From positions 13,780,664 to 13,844,663 of the forward strand of contig CAJINV010000001.1 in the NCBI GenBank assembly GCA_905178155.1: DNA of 64,000 nt, written 5' to 3'. Within the stretch, counting starts at the first letter, position 1; each line of letters starts with the position of its first letter. The notes below the pieces were generated by a model that was not told the origin of the DNA, made no database searches, and saw only the letters and a list, made by a program, of their open reading frames with translations. The position numbers and the translations under genes were made by a program. Shown here in pieces: positions 32,956 to 45,688 of the stretch. The stretch is from Amoebophrya sp. A120 (taxonomy: Eukaryota; Sar; Dinophyceae; Syndiniales; Amoebophryaceae).

Positions 32956-35900
32956 ATGGCTAGCCGTGTGCAGCAGTTTGCGGCCGAGCGCCCGTCGGTC
33001 CCACTCCCGCAAGGATACCAAAGCGAAAAATTTTCCCCTCGGCCCCACATTCAGAATGAAATTTGTGATGCCAGATTTGTGTATTACAAGTACGCAAATC
33101 GTATTGCGCTTTCGCATGAGGGACGGCTCTCATGTTGACGGTCCAACTACAGCATCAGGAAGCAACCGCGCAATGCGACGGATACCTCTGACAGTGCCTT
33201 TTTTCAAGACATGGGCGATTTGGGGCCACGAATCAGCAGCACAGGCTTTCCTTTTGAATATGGGGATTTGGGCGGGTTTTCCCCTGCGATACAGGAGCTG
33301 CTTTCACGGCCAGCCATTTTCACCACCACCCCCACCGCCTCATGAGCGATGACCTCCCAGCGAAGAAGCAAAGCAGTATCTCTTCACCGGTCGTGTCCAA
33401 CTCCCTGCATGATCACAGCACCCACAAGACGCGCAGCACGTACCCACTTTCTAACGCGGAGCACCACGAGCGCGTTGTCACTTCTGGTGCTGGTGAGGAA
33501 CAAGAAGGTATTGGGGGCCCAGGAGAAGATGATAGCCGAAACCTCGACCTTGATCAGGATGGCGCTTCCTCGAGCCGAGGTAGCAGCGTCGAAGAACACG
33601 ACCCAGGGACGAATAGTGCGACCACACGCGTAGTTCCTACTGGTCCGCCGGACCTCCAGCATCTTCCACGTTCTAGTGCTGCTGCGTCAGAGTACGAAGG
33701 GGTAGCGCCGACTCGTGACACGACGGGTTCCGGCGAGGAGCTGGGAGCCCACCCGGATTATGGGCCAGAACCAGAAGCACATGCACAACCTCCCGCAATC
33801 GTTCCGCCGACGGAGCAAAACTTGTACCCGCCCCGACGCGTTACCGGCGGTAGTCGAAATACCGACACGATAGGGGAGAACGACCGCAGCGAAACGTGGG
33901 GGGCGGCTGGTCCTGAGTACTTGCTGCCAAGATACGAAGACGAGATGGTATTATTTTTACGTCACCATAAGAGCGACAGTTTCTTTACACGCAGACTCAC
34001 GACTGAAACTGTGTTGTTTTGCTTGTGAATTTTCAGTTTTCACCACGTTGATTGCACTCTGCCTTTGATAGGGGTAAGGACTCAATTCGTACAAACACAT
34101 ATCAGTTACGCAAACACGTGTATTAGGCAATGCGACCATCTGACGGTCAGGATGAAGACAAGTGCAATTTACGAAGTATTGCATCTGCATCATGTTTTTC
34201 ACTCCTACAGGACCATCGATACCACGCCGACTACCACGACCCTACGGCCGAACCGGTAGTAGTTGGGGTGCGACCGTTGCGGCTTCCTACTCGCTGGAAC
34301 AACCATCGGCCACGCCATCAGCGCAACAGCGGATCTTCCGGGGGTACTATGAGAGTGCACACCTCCCCAATTCCCTCATTTGTAATGATACAGGTGCACA
34401 AACACAATTTTACATACATGCTGCTTTTGGGCACGACTTTCAATGAAAAGTTTCCAGAATGAAACCCCAATCCGCACTCCTGTAGAAGTCATTCCTGGTG
34501 TGTTGAGAATGCGGACGCTGCATTTGTGTTTCTCATTTCGTCTGCGAATTAAATGCAATGCTGCTCATGGGCTTTACCTTTAGATGAGGCGGAGGGAAAA
34601 TGGTGCACGCTCATAGGGGCATCGAACAACAGTAGCTATTACGATCACCAGCGTTTCGAAGCCCGGGGTGGAAGTTTCCACCAGCAGCGGGCGACGAGGG
34701 GCGGGAATCAGGGTTCCAGGGGACAGTATCAACGCGAGTATTACTACTACGTCGATAGTGGAACCGGAAGTGGGGGCTCCTCCACCGCGCCTCCCCGCGG
34801 AGCAGGGGGTGCAAGGAACAACTATCGTGTGCGGGAGCGGGGCCAACATCTGCCGCATTCAAACCGCGATTCGGGGCAGAGTTTTGATTCCACAGGCTAC
34901 CCCAACCACCCCCGCGTGCGGAACTCGATGCCGCCACCGAGCGGTAACAACTACAGCCCCGGATCTGGTGGACCACGCGCCTACCAGCACGACATCGATT
35001 TTCGCCGGCACTCGGAACCGTTTCTGCAGGGCTCCCCGCCCCCGGACGACCACCTCGGGATGCAGGGCAGTAACTCGTACGACTACAACGCGAGCCGGGC
35101 CGGCGCGGGGACTGGGGCCTCGGGTCGCGACGAATTGGACGAGGAGGCCGTGGAACGGGAGGAGGCTGCGATCGAGTACATCCGGCAGGGAATTCAACGC
35201 CACTTGGACCACCAGGACCAGCTGCGCCGAAACAACAACCTCCAGGAACAGGAGCGCATGCGCGCGGAGTTGGAAGAACTGCGACTGGAGCGGGATCGTC
35301 TCGAGCAGGACATGAATAACCTCCATCTGGATTCACAAGAGACAAAGCAGGTATTCTACATTTTCGCACAGATGATGAAAGAAATAAACTTGAACTTCTC
35401 TATCTAACGTGGATGTGCTATATTGAGAGCGAAGTATGTATATGACATGCGACACGAAGTCATAAAAATGGTGGTCGAGGGAAGGACTGGCATGCAAGCA
35501 TGCAGTAGCTATACGCTTCCTAGGCAGGTGTGTACAGATTTGGGTTTGGAATTTCAACTTGATGTTCGTGTATAATGAAAATGAGCCGCGCCATTATCAA
35601 TCTTCACATCGTGCGCCAGGTGATTTCGATCTGCAAAGAAAAGCTCCCTTGAAGATGATTAGCCACTCAAGTATCAAAAACAATCTCCACTCAGTGGCAG
35701 TATGAAAAATCCTCATGACAATTACGTCACAGGCGATGGCGCGCGACCTGGCTGAGGCGCACTACAACATCCACACCGTAGAGCGGGAACTGTTTCAGGA
35801 GCGGGAAAAGCACCACCTGGCCGCTAGCCTGGTCGAACGAATGCGGGAACAGTTGCAGGAAAAGCAGGACAAGTTGCAGGACAAGGAGGCCCGCCTTCGG

Positions 35901-36059
35901 GATCTTAAAAAGCAGCACCATATCGCTCAGCGGGAGAAGCTTCAGAACGACATGGAGCAGCGCAGAATCGTGCCCCGGTTGGAGTCCAACCGGTTGCGCG
36001 AGAAGGCCAAGATTCTCGAAAGCTACATGCGCCGCCGCAGCTTCACTATCGATGCGTAA
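32956..36059 (+). CDS. Coiled-coil protein with disordered N-terminus (about 671 aa)
   Basis: Exons 32956-33015, 33297-33947, 34211-34381 (or to 34393), 34458-34497, 34584-35350 and 35733-36059 stay in phase. The first junction is an introner; the others are GT-AG. The 40-nt exon at 34458 was found because it alone reconciles phases (VEVIP then DEAEGK). Residues 1-480 are Ser/Pro/Gly/Arg/Tyr-rich and disordered (HFHHHPHR, YQREYYYYVDSGTGSGGSS, PPPDDHLGMQGS). From about 480 come coiled coils: RDELDEEAVEREEAAIEYIRQ, RAELEELRLERDRLEQDMNN and REQLQEKQDKLQDKEARLRD, ending KILESYMRRRSFTIDA. It could be a cytoskeletal or basal-body protein, but nothing identifies it. An alternative start is the ATG at 33342 (MSDDLPAKK). 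The TAA stop overlaps GCGTAAGTAG, so a further exon is possible. Confidence 0.6.
33016..33291 (+). mobile_element. Introner element (276 bp), divergent
   Basis: The 5' end TACCAAAGCGAAAAATTTTC and inverted 3' end TATCGCAGGGGAAAACCCGC align with gaps over about 36 bp, both leading to CCCCACATTC-like sequence. Flanking 5-mers AAGGA (33011-33015) and CAGGA (33292-33296) match at four of five bases. Removal links CCG-CAA-GGA to GCT-GCT-TTC, bringing two otherwise separate frames into one (PLPQG then AAFTASHFHHH). No GT-AG register. Older and more decayed than the other copies. Confidence 0.65.
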
Positions 36060-39000
36060 GTAGAACTACGATCAGTAGTAAAAGTAGATATGCGTAGTCA
36101 CGCACTTCCCAGTGTTGTAGACGCTTATTTCGTAACAAAAGATAGTGCTTTGCTTGCGGAATCAATTTGGAGCTCTTCCGCGCTGAAGACCTTCTGTGAT
36201 TTTTTTCGGTTTTTGATAAATGCATTTTCAACAAATTCATGGATTTCCTCGCTCCGGATCCTCCGGCACCAAGCTTCGTTTTGGTGAACGTGGGGTCCTC
36301 TTTGACGTCGTAGCTAGCCTGGTTTCGTCGATGCATCGATATGTCGGCTTCGTGATCCGATGCTGAAATATTTTTTGCACGCAACGATGGATCCCCTCTC
36401 CTCGCACTACAGCAACGCTCGCAGTTGCATGGGAAATGCGAGGAGGTTCGTTTATTTTTGTCTTTGTGTCTTCATAAAATATACAACTCATTCTCAAAAC
36501 GTCCACCTTACGCTCATACCTGCCCGCGCTGAAAGAATACACCTGAAAGTTTTTTCGCCTGTTTCTAGTAGTTCTGAAAAGAGAGAAATGAAATTCCGAT
36601 TTGCACTGGTGCCCTCGACGTGGATAATGTATTTTTTTCCGTATTGATGTTTTACTTTTTCTTTTATCACCTTGCTTTTGTGTCTGTTTTCCAAAAAAAT
36701 TATGAAAAAAAAACTTTTTCCTTTAGTTTAGTCAAGAGAAATTCCCGGATCTTAGATGTGCCCTAAATTATATTGTTCTTGATCTCTTAACTGTTGCCGC
36801 TGCACCTAGCTATCAATTTGTATGTGGAAGGAAACGAAAACGAAATAGTGCGTTGATTGCAATTTACTGAATGCCAATTTATAGTCTTCTTGTTTTCTAC
36901 TGCTGTACATACATGATTCGAGCGCAGCCGCTTCGTGTCCATATTTCACTAGGTTCATTCTCCGGAAAGAACATCTCGAAAGGAGAAGTCGAACCGGATA
37001 CTTACAGTTTCCTTCGCCTTCCCTTGCCCAAATGGAAATGACGAAAGCCAGCGCTTGCTTGCATTCCTACTGGAGCCCTGGCCCACTGATCCTGACACCT
37101 CTTTATTCTAGACCATTATTTCACTTTCATTCCAAGGAAAACGTAAACGAACACTCACACAACAAAAAACGCTATGGTTCTACTCCTCCACAGAAGTAAG
37201 ATGATTGCAATCAGCTCCGTTTTCTTCTCGTTCAAATATGCACTCGTAGGTTCAGTGTGGTCATAGGGGGCGTTTGTGTTGCGCATGGTGCTTCGTATGA
37301 CCTCGCGCTGGGCCCACGAAAGAAAGAATAGCGAAAATGGTCAAGTTTTGACCTGTGTGCATAGCATGACTTCCTTTTCGCAAGAATCAGCAGCATCACC
37401 AGCGCGAAATGTAAAAAATGCCTGCAGCAATAACAAATTACATTCCTGTATAATGAGACTTGCTTCTTGAAGACAAAAATCTTTTGAATGTATTCACCAA
37501 GCTTCAGTGGTTATTACCACCAGAGAGGAGGCGGGCTACGCCTACGTCAGTAAACAAAACGCGATTGTAATGGCGCTGCTGATCATCTGCGAGGTCTTTT
37601 GCTGTCCGGATCACGAACAAACAGCAAGATCGAGCCGTATCAGTCTGACTCCACTTACATGTCGCTGCTAACCTCTCCGCCTCCTGTAGAAGCTGACACT
37701 ACTTAATCAGTATTCCGACCGCTACCCCAATGAGACAAACGAAGTTACTGTATACTACTTCTTTTATCGCAGCCACTAAAAGAACTCTTTCTACTATACC
37801 TTGAAACTACGCTACATGTCGCCGGATGAAGAGCAGCATTTGGTCGTGCCAGAAAATTTAAGTAGTTGCAGTAACCAGAGTCAAGAACGATATATATTAG
37901 CTTGTTTGGGGTGGCAGCGTCCATCATTGTTTTAGTGATTGTCGTTCCAGCATTTGCTGCACGGGGACGGGGGAAAGATAATGTGGAGATCGTCTTGATT
38001 GATAGAGAAAAAGGAAAAGTACTGACAAAACAACTATACTTTTTTGGATAGACCATTTTTTTGACCCATCACGTTGCAGCAGGCCTCCGACTTTCGTCAG
38101 AAGTCGCACTGCAGCTGCGGGTTGGAAGGATGGAAAAAGAGAAACTCCCTAACTGCGATTCAAATCTCAAAAAAAACAAAAATTACGGCTTCTCTCTGGG
38201 CAGGCACCACTGGAAGTTGTCTTGCAGGAATAGGTCGACTGCAACTCGAACTTCCTTGATGCGGTGTTTTTCGAACATCTGCAATACCGAACCAAAAAAC
38301 TTCAACTTCTACATCTATATTTTGCTTCTTTCGCTGCATGGCGGCGACGTTCTTTCATCAAAGTACTTGACCGCTCCAGGTTCCCCTTTGGTATGGCGGA
38401 CTTGAAGCGATCAAGCGTGATGAACCGTTTTTGCATAATGTAGGCCGAAGGACTCACGTAGCAAGATAGAAGGGAAGTCAAAAGTGTTTAAGCCCATGAT
38501 GTGGAGCTGTGAGAAAAAACATTACTATAGGATCTGGGGATTGATCATAGCCCTAGCTAGTAAAGATGAGAAGCCGAAGTATCACCATCACGCACGCGCA
38601 GCATCAATACGCGTATGGCCGTTCTGGCCAGAGCCGGGAGCAAATGCGGATGCAATGTTTCGCTTCTGAAAACAACGAACTATCCACCGTATTTACAAAG
38701 GTCATATTTTTCTTGCTTTGTCCGGCTTGACAGAGTCAGTTAGAGTGTCACACGACGCACTAACTATTTCGATTGCTCTCAGATGTATTTTTCCACAAGT
38801 GGAAGTGGAACGAAGCAAGTGTCTTTGTTGACAACAGACAGAGAGCGAAATTGTTTACCTTACTTCTTCTACTGCGATTATCCAGCTTTCGATATTGGCG
38901 AGCTTACTTCTGCGACCATGAAGGAATGAATATCGAAACAAGTAGAAGAGTCGACTTCGATTATAGTTTTAGAAGAATCCTCTCCCGCTATTATCGCTAT

Positions 39001-40494
39001 CTATGAAGTATATCTCGTGGTGTTATTGGGTTCGCATCAGGAGGTAGATGAATTAGACATGCACGGTAGCCGAGCAAGGATCCACTCAGGTGCGAATTTT
39101 TTAGAAGGCACTAGCAAGAACCAACGAACTTCGAATTTCATCTATATCTTCGAATGATACAGCTGACAGTTTCGAAAAGAAGAAGACAAAAAGTTTCCCT
39201 TAGCTGCTCGAATTTAGGATTTGAGAGGTTTATGAATAACTGCGCAGCTTGGCTTGCTGTGCGAGATACTCAAGAACTTTTCCCCCTTTAAGAGTGGCCC
39301 GGAAATTTTTTTCTCTCTCTTTCTTTTTTTCTACTTTTTCCAAATTTCCTGTCTATTGTTGATCCGTTTGAATATTTTGTGCTTGTTTTCAATTTCAACC
39401 GTATTTGTTCACTTGCTCAATATGTTGCAGGGCAAGATATGTCATTTCTTTCGCTTGTCCTTCGAACTTCGAAAAAAAAAAACTACCCATCTCAAAAAAT
39501 GGGCCACCTGAGTTCGTGGGAGATGTGTAGTACAAACAAAGGACAGGAAGAGAGTTGCGATTTCCAACACCTCGTTGACGTCGCAAATTCATTTTTCTGG
39601 CTATGTAAAAAGAAAAAAAAATTGAACAGCAAATCTTTAAGTATGCAAAACGAGGAACGGTCGGTACGTACTCACTTCCGAAGCCGAACACGCGACTTTT
39701 ACTTCCTGCGACGATACACTTTCCTCAACCGAATGTCACCTGCACGAGTTTGTTACTTCTCTCATAAGTATGTTGAGAACACCATGCCGGCAAAAATTAT
39801 TGAATCTTCGCCCAAATTTTGATATTGAAGACGATATTGTAACACGTTTTCATGCAAGTTTTCACATGAAAGTATACAACATCACTTTTCCTCCACAACT
39901 TGAATACCGAATGCAACTCGTAAGAAATAGCAAATGTACGCCACGCACTTTTGGTCTTCCCCTCTTGCCTGTAAAATATTTCTGAATCAAAGACTTTTTG
40001 CCCTTTCACGGACTGTACCTTGTTGCATATTTGAATGTTTTGATGCTTCTACAAAAAAAAAAAACAGAGGGAGTCTACTTGGCGCTCGCTTCTGAAGTAG
40101 CCAGCTCAAAGTTTCTTGTCTCGTAGCGGATTCAGAAGTAAGAAAGGACCGCTACATGGACAGAGATATCGATCGTGTTCGCCTAGTATACTAGTTCCTT
40201 CGCAAAAAGAAAAATGGGCTCACGATAAAACACGATTGATCCTCCCCTATTTTTGACAGCAACAGCAACAGAGCCTTCCTTAATCATTTACGAATCAGTA
40301 TCGGAGCGTTCAAATTTCCAGAAGTTACGTTGTCAGCAGTTGTAGTAGCAATTTGTGGAAGCAGAGTTTTGATTTGGATGGATCCCTTTCTTTTGTTTCG
40401 TTTTGATTTGTAAATTCTTATTGTTTTTAGGAGGTCAAGCCAGTTAGGAGAGTACCAAAGTGAGGAAAAAAGGCCAAGGTTTGTAGACAGCGCA
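36060..40494. other. AT-rich intergenic region, no gene seen
   Basis: About 4.4 kb with many poly-A/T runs (36700-36720, 39470, 40050) and no frame above background. No element ends, RNA gene or repeat array recognised. Confidence 0.45.
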
Positions 40495-40956
40495 ATGTTT
40501 ACAGTGTGGCTAGGGGTGGGCCACCCAGGTCAGCTAGGCATGGGAAGAACGACACACAACGCACAGACGCCAAAAGAGAGCTATATGACCTGCCCAGTCT
40601 GTCAAAAGAAAGTAGTGCCAAGCACAGACCACTTGCTTTTTCAGTGCGAAGACCCTACGCTAGTGCAATTGCGAAAAGAACACTTAGGCGCGCCATGCAT
40701 AAAAGCCATGGATCCATGCATAAGTTTTGTCCGGGAGCGAAAAAACGTGAAGAACATCCTGAACTTCTACGAGAAGGCCTCGCAGACACACGGAGGAATT
40801 CTGCCCACGGGGCTAGCGAACGCTATCAGAGGGGGACAGGCGGTTTTCGACGAGGCGGACTACAAGGACGTGGCAGAGTGGCAACCGGAGAAAAAGCCGA
40901 GCAAGGTCCAGGAGGGGGACCTGAACAAAATAGCGAGCTGGATCGGGAAGCTCTAG
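40495..40956 (+). mobile_element. 5'-truncated non-LTR retrotransposon remnant (C-terminal RT zinc-knuckle region)
   Basis: A 153-residue frame contains CPVCQKKVVPSTDHLLFQC, the Cys-x2-Cys...His-x4-Cys motif that ends many LINE reverse-transcriptase ORFs, followed by a helical segment (VKNILNFYEKASQTHG) and KKPSKVQEGDLNKIASWIGK. Upstream in frame there is no RT core, so only the 3' end is present. LINE integration normally leaves such 5' truncations. The GC-rich tract that follows may be its 3' UTR or another repeat. Confidence 0.6.
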
Positions 40957-41159
40957 GAGAGAGACCGCCAACACGAAAACGAACAAAGCCGACAAACTGC
41001 TACGAACGAGGGGACTACGCTCAGCCGGGCAACTTCTCCGAAAATCAGTTAGAGGGCAGCGGGGCCATTTCCTTTGCTAAAAAGTGGCTAAACTTTTCGG
41101 GATTTTTTCGAAGCGTGTCGGCCGAGGCGTTGCGTTAGCCTGACCGGCTGAGCCCCGCC

Positions 41160-42345
41160 CTCGCAAGTGGTGCGCCGCTTCCTTTGTCTGGCCCGCCTCG
41201 CCTGGTTTTGTTTCTTTCGGCGGGCCATAGGGGCGATGGGTTCGCTGTGTTGTCTGTTGCCGCCGGGTGTTTTGTATTTGCTAGCGGGCTATGTTTTGCA
41301 GTTTAGACGTTCGCCCCGGTTTCTCTTGGGGTGTGGAGCCTTACAATTTTGGCACGTTTCCGTTTGGTGGTGCGCCGGGTATTTTGCGTCGCGCAAAGCA
41401 TCCGGCATCTCGGGCACGTGTTTGCAGGTGCTGCGCGCAACCTCTGGTCGGGCGTGTTTGGGTTTGTTTGTGTTGTCACCTCGAAAAGCCGCGGCGGGCG
41501 GTTTCTGTGGTGGTGCTCTGTGTCGCGCCGTGTGGCGTGTTATTTCTCTTCTTCAGGCGAAGACGGCCGCCGCCCCTTTTTTTTCCTTTGTGTTCGGCTT
41601 TGGAATTTTAGAAACCAAGACGCCCGGGTCCTTTCAAATTTGCGGAAATCAGTGTCCTTTCCCCGGCTAAATTTTTGGCTAAATCGGCTGACTTTTTTTT
41701 CCTTCCCGAAATCCCTGTGGTTCCGCATTTTGCCGCCGGCTAAATTCGGCATCGCCGGGATTTCCGAAGTGAATCCCGGAAAATTTAGCCAAGATTTAGC
41801 CGACCGATTTAGCCGACCGATTTAGCCGCATAGATTTAGCCGACCGATTTAGCCGGCCGATTTAGCCGGCCGATTTAGCCGACCGATTTAGCCGGCCGAT
41901 TTAGCCGGCCGATTTAGCCGGCCGATTTAGCCGACCGATTTAGCCGGGATTTAGCCGCATGATTTAGCCGGTCGCGGAAGTGTAGCAGGGAAATGCAGAA
42001 ACCCGCTGCGGATGGGATGTGGGCCAGCCCATAGATATCCAGGACCCGCGCAGACTTTCGCCGGCCCCGGCTTCCGTTTGGGTTGTCTATCTTGGGCCCG
42101 AGGGTTTCCGTCTTCCGGTATTTCCTTTCCGGGTATATTTCTCATTGGGCATGGGGTTTCGCATGGTTCCGCGCGCGGTCCATCCGGGCCGCCACGCAAC
42201 AATCGCAGGAAGCTCCTTGGGGTTTTTGCTTTCTTCTACCCGCGCCGCGCTGGCTTTCTCTTTTCCTCCGGCGGCAGCGCCGTCGGGGCCGCTTCTGCTT
42301 GCCCGGACTTTCAAAAAATCCCGAAAAAATTAGCCAAAAAATAAC
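41160..42345. repeat. GC-rich repetitive tract around the minisatellite
   Basis: Long frames in several phases overlap here without conserved motifs, as expected for GC-rich non-coding DNA. GGCTAAAT words at about 41668-41745 are the reverse complement of the ATTTAGCC word of the minisatellite just downstream. I see no gene. Confidence 0.5.
41781..41975. repeat. 13-bp minisatellite (GATTTAGCCGRCC)n
   Basis: About fourteen copies of GATTTAGCC followed by GACC or GGCC, mostly 13 bp, with a few 11-14 bp variants (GATTTAGCCGCATA, GATTTAGCCGG). The unit is GC-rich with a fixed TTTA core. Confidence 0.93.
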
Positions 42346-45008
42346 GGGCGAAGTCGCCCCAAACCCTCCAACTGACGAAAAACCTGCACCCAGAAAAACC
42401 CCACCACCCTTCCCCCCTCGCTTTAGGTCTATCTGGAGTACATGACGCCTCTAGCTGCAGGAGCAGTCCCGGGGTGTTAGCGCGGGAGGAGCGGAACCGG
42501 TGACCAGCTGCGTCAGCCAGGGCACATCGAAGCAGGTGGGTCTAGGGCAATGAGGGTGTGCCAGGCGGAAGGTGGTGGAGATGGGAACGGAGACAGAGTA
42601 GAACTTGTTGAGGCGCTTGTTGAGGCGGTAAAGTAGGTAGTAGCGTGAAGCCACAGCGCATAGTTAAGAAGTTAGAGAGCATGACACTGCGAGGCTCGAC
42701 CCGTCCTCGAACGGGGGCGGGTGAATGTAGCAAGCGGTGATCGTGATACAGAGGCTGTCGCTCGTCCGCCACACTAGTTTCCTAACAACAAGAAGAAAAA
42801 AACAAGACAAGGCGCCTAAGCTACTACTAATGCTTACGTGGTAAAACAGTAGAATAGCCGCGCGCCGCACTCAACCCAGGGGACCCGCTGAACGACGGCC
42901 GAGAGCCCGCCCGGTGAGGAGTTTCCTTATGTTCGTGTTCGTCTGCCCTCCACCCACTGCAGAAGAGCAACCTTGCAGATTTGAACCAGGTCGATCTTTT
43001 TCAAAAATCTCTGGCTAATTCACTCCGGTCCGCCTTGCTCTTAGAAGATCCGTGCGAAAAAGCACAAGATAAGCTGCTGCCAAGGTGTAGAACGGTTAGC
43101 ACAAGCGCAGGCCCTAGAGTGAAACATGAGCGGAATCGGGCTACAAGGCCACAGGTAAATCACCCCTGCGTCTTCCGGTCGGCCTTTACGAAACTGACTA
43201 CAAAAAACCGCGACGGTAGAAAGGGGGCGGTCTAGTCTACGGTCTAGATCGTCTCCACTACCATTCGAAAAAACGCAAGTCCCAGCTATAGCACAACAAG
43301 AGCGGCATCCGACCCGAGTGTAGTCAGCCGGACCATTTTTAGAAGACGTTGCGAGGTGGGCGGAGAGGCATCACGCGTGCAGTGGAACGAGAGGAAGGCC
43401 AGCGTTCAACTGTGTGATGTTCGTCGTATACTGTCCTGCCTAGTTCACTACTATCGATCTAGGCCCGTAAGACTAGTGTCTTTGATCGATCTAGGCCCGT
43501 CGAAGTTTTGCGTGCGGGTTTGGCCCTCTTCTACCCCCCGAAAAAAGGGGAGTCTCCAGACCCTTCAGGTCGTCCCTGCCGCCGGTGGTCACGTCCGCGT
43601 GGCGCTATCAGCGAATCAGCGATCAGCGAACTATTTATATATTATTCTGGCCTAATTCTAATTTATTATCGCCATGCGCACAGCGATGCGACCTCTGGTT
43701 ACTCGCTCGCTGCTTTGTATTTTGCTTTTTTGTATGGTCACGGCCCGACTGATGGTCGTCGATTGGTTGCATTCCTTCGTAGTTGATGTTCTCGCGGATT
43801 TTGTATTCGTATCGTATCTCCCTGTGTGTCGGTTCGTACATTGGTGTGTCGTTTTCCTGGAGCTTGATCGCAAATTCGTATGCTCCTTTCATGCTGTTGC
43901 GTGCATAAGTCTGATCTTCCCTGCCCCGCTTCCTCTTGCATTCGCCCCGGTAGGATTAGGTCTCTACTTTTTATTTACTTTTCTCTTGTCGTATAGGTTT
44001 ATGTCTGTTTTCTTACTGTTACTTCTGGACTTTCCTTTCTCGCCACTCCTCTTTGCATGCGTCCCTGTAGGCTTAGATCTCTACCCTTTTATCCTGCTTC
44101 TTCCCCTTATGTTTCTTCTCTTTACTATTGCAAACTTTGTAGCGCTAGTTGCGGATCCCGCGCACTCGCAGGGGCTTTGTTTTTTCCGCCTTGCCAGCGG
44201 GTTTGTTTGGGGGGCGCGAGAGTCAGTCTTTGGGGGTTCTAGCACTTGACGCTCAACAACGAGTTTCCGGCGGGGCGTCGCACAACTTTCCCTTCTACAC
44301 CCCTGCGGCCCGGGTTATTTGCGGGGCCATACCTGCATCGCAACCAAATTCGTGTTGATTTTCCCCGACCCAGATGCGCGTTTTTTTTCTGCTGCTGTCT
44401 TTCCGGCGAACACCTCTTGGTGCTCGTCAGTCTGCCAGGGCTTGTTTACATGCGCGCGCGATCTGGCGGTGGTGAAAATGTGCCACGACCGCGGTTTCCT
44501 CGTCGCGTCGGATTTTGCCTTACTTTTCTAATCGGAGGCTGGTTTGTTGTCTGCGGAACTCGCCCTTTGCACCAATCGATATATAATCTTGGGTCAGGTT
44601 TGCTAATCCTGGCAGTAGCATTCATCTGGTGTGTGGGTTCTAAACAACTTACTTGTTCCTCGGCGTTACTACGCCCGCTACTGCTTTTTGGTTGGTAAGT
44701 GGATAGATATTTTAAAGTTTGGTCTCCGCTTGTGGATGGCCGGCGAATCGCGCCACAAATGCACGCGTAGCTGCGCGTTACTCTTCCAGTTCGTGCGGAC
44801 TCCTGGTGTTGCTACCACCGTTGGGAGTATAAGAAAGAAGAACATAAGGACGTCGGGTTTTTGAAGGCTTTACATTATTCGACTCCCTTCCACTTTTTGG
44901 TCCTTTTGATGCGTTCACGCACATCCAGGATTTTTGTGGTCGGGGGCCCGCCGAAGTTTTGCGCGCGGGTTTAGCCCTCTTCTACCCCCCGTAAAAAGGC
45001 ACGTCTTC
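42346..45008. other. Repeat-rich intergenic region with a duplicated 60-bp block
   Basis: The block CCGAAGTTTTGCG-GCGGGTTT-GCCCTCTTCTACCCCCCG occurs at about 43495-43556 and again at 44944-45003 in the same orientation, 1.45 kb apart. ATCGATCTAGGCCCGT is doubled at about 43454 and 43485. The T-rich stretch 43680-44250 is open in one frame and rich in Leu/Phe/Val, but contains internal sequence duplications (GTAGG-TTAG-TCTCTAC) and looks non-coding. Confidence 0.5.
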
Positions 45009-45477
45009 NNNNNNNNNNNNNNNNNNNNNNNNNNNNNNNNNNNNNNNNNNNNNNNNNNNNNNNNNNNNNNNNNNNNNNNNNNNNNNNNNNNNNNNNNNNN
45101 NNNNNNNNNNNNNNNNNNNNNNNNNNNNNNNNNNNNNNNNNNNNNNNNNNNNNNNNNNNNNNNNNNNNNNNNNNNNNNNNNNNNNNNNNNNNNNNNNNNN
45201 NNNNNNNNNNNNNNNNNNNNNNNNNNNNNNNNNNNNNNNNNNNNNNNNNNNNNNNNNNNNNNNNNNNNNNNNNNNNNNNNNNNNNNNNNNNNNNNNNNNN
45301 NNNNNNNNNNNNNNNNNNNNNNNNNNNNNNNNNNNNNNNNNNNNNNNNNNNNNNNNNNNNNNNNNNNNNNNNNNNNNNNNNNNNNNNNNNNNNNNNNNNN
45401 NNNNNNNNNNNNNNNNNNNNNNNNNNNNNNNNNNNNNNNNNNNNNNNNNNNNNNNNNNNNNNNNNNNNNNNNNNNNN
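45009..45477. other. Assembly gap (N run)
   Basis: 469 undetermined bases. The gap starts inside the second copy of the duplicated block and ends in a CT microsatellite, so repeats probably caused it. Confidence 0.99.

Positions 45478-45531
<54 letters not shown>
45478..45531. repeat. (CT)n microsatellite
   Basis: At least 27 uninterrupted CT dinucleotides directly after the gap; the true length may extend into it. Confidence 0.97.
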
Positions 45532-45535
<4 letters not shown>

Positions 45536-45688
45536 ATTCTTATTGTTTTTTCTTGTACTAGCCGCTGCCTCGCCCTAACTCACGACCACTGAAATATTTT
45601 TTCACGGGTTGCTGCGACAGCGAGGAATGATGCACGCGGTCTCTTGATTGTTTTGCTTTCGGCAGCACCTGCAATCTCGTCATTGATT

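Noticed and set aside
41167-41825. Overlapping long frames in a GC-rich tract
   Set aside because: Several phases are open at once, with no conserved residues; composition explains it.
42690-42740. Possible tRNA T-arm (CCCGTTCGAGG-like on the minus strand)
   Set aside because: No acceptor stem or anticodon arm can be folded around it, and the T-loop does not fit the usual pattern.
43674-44249. Hydrophobic 191-codon frame that could be a membrane protein
   Set aside because: The Leu/Phe/Val content comes from T-rich DNA. The stretch contains internal duplications, lacks family motifs and sits among repeats.
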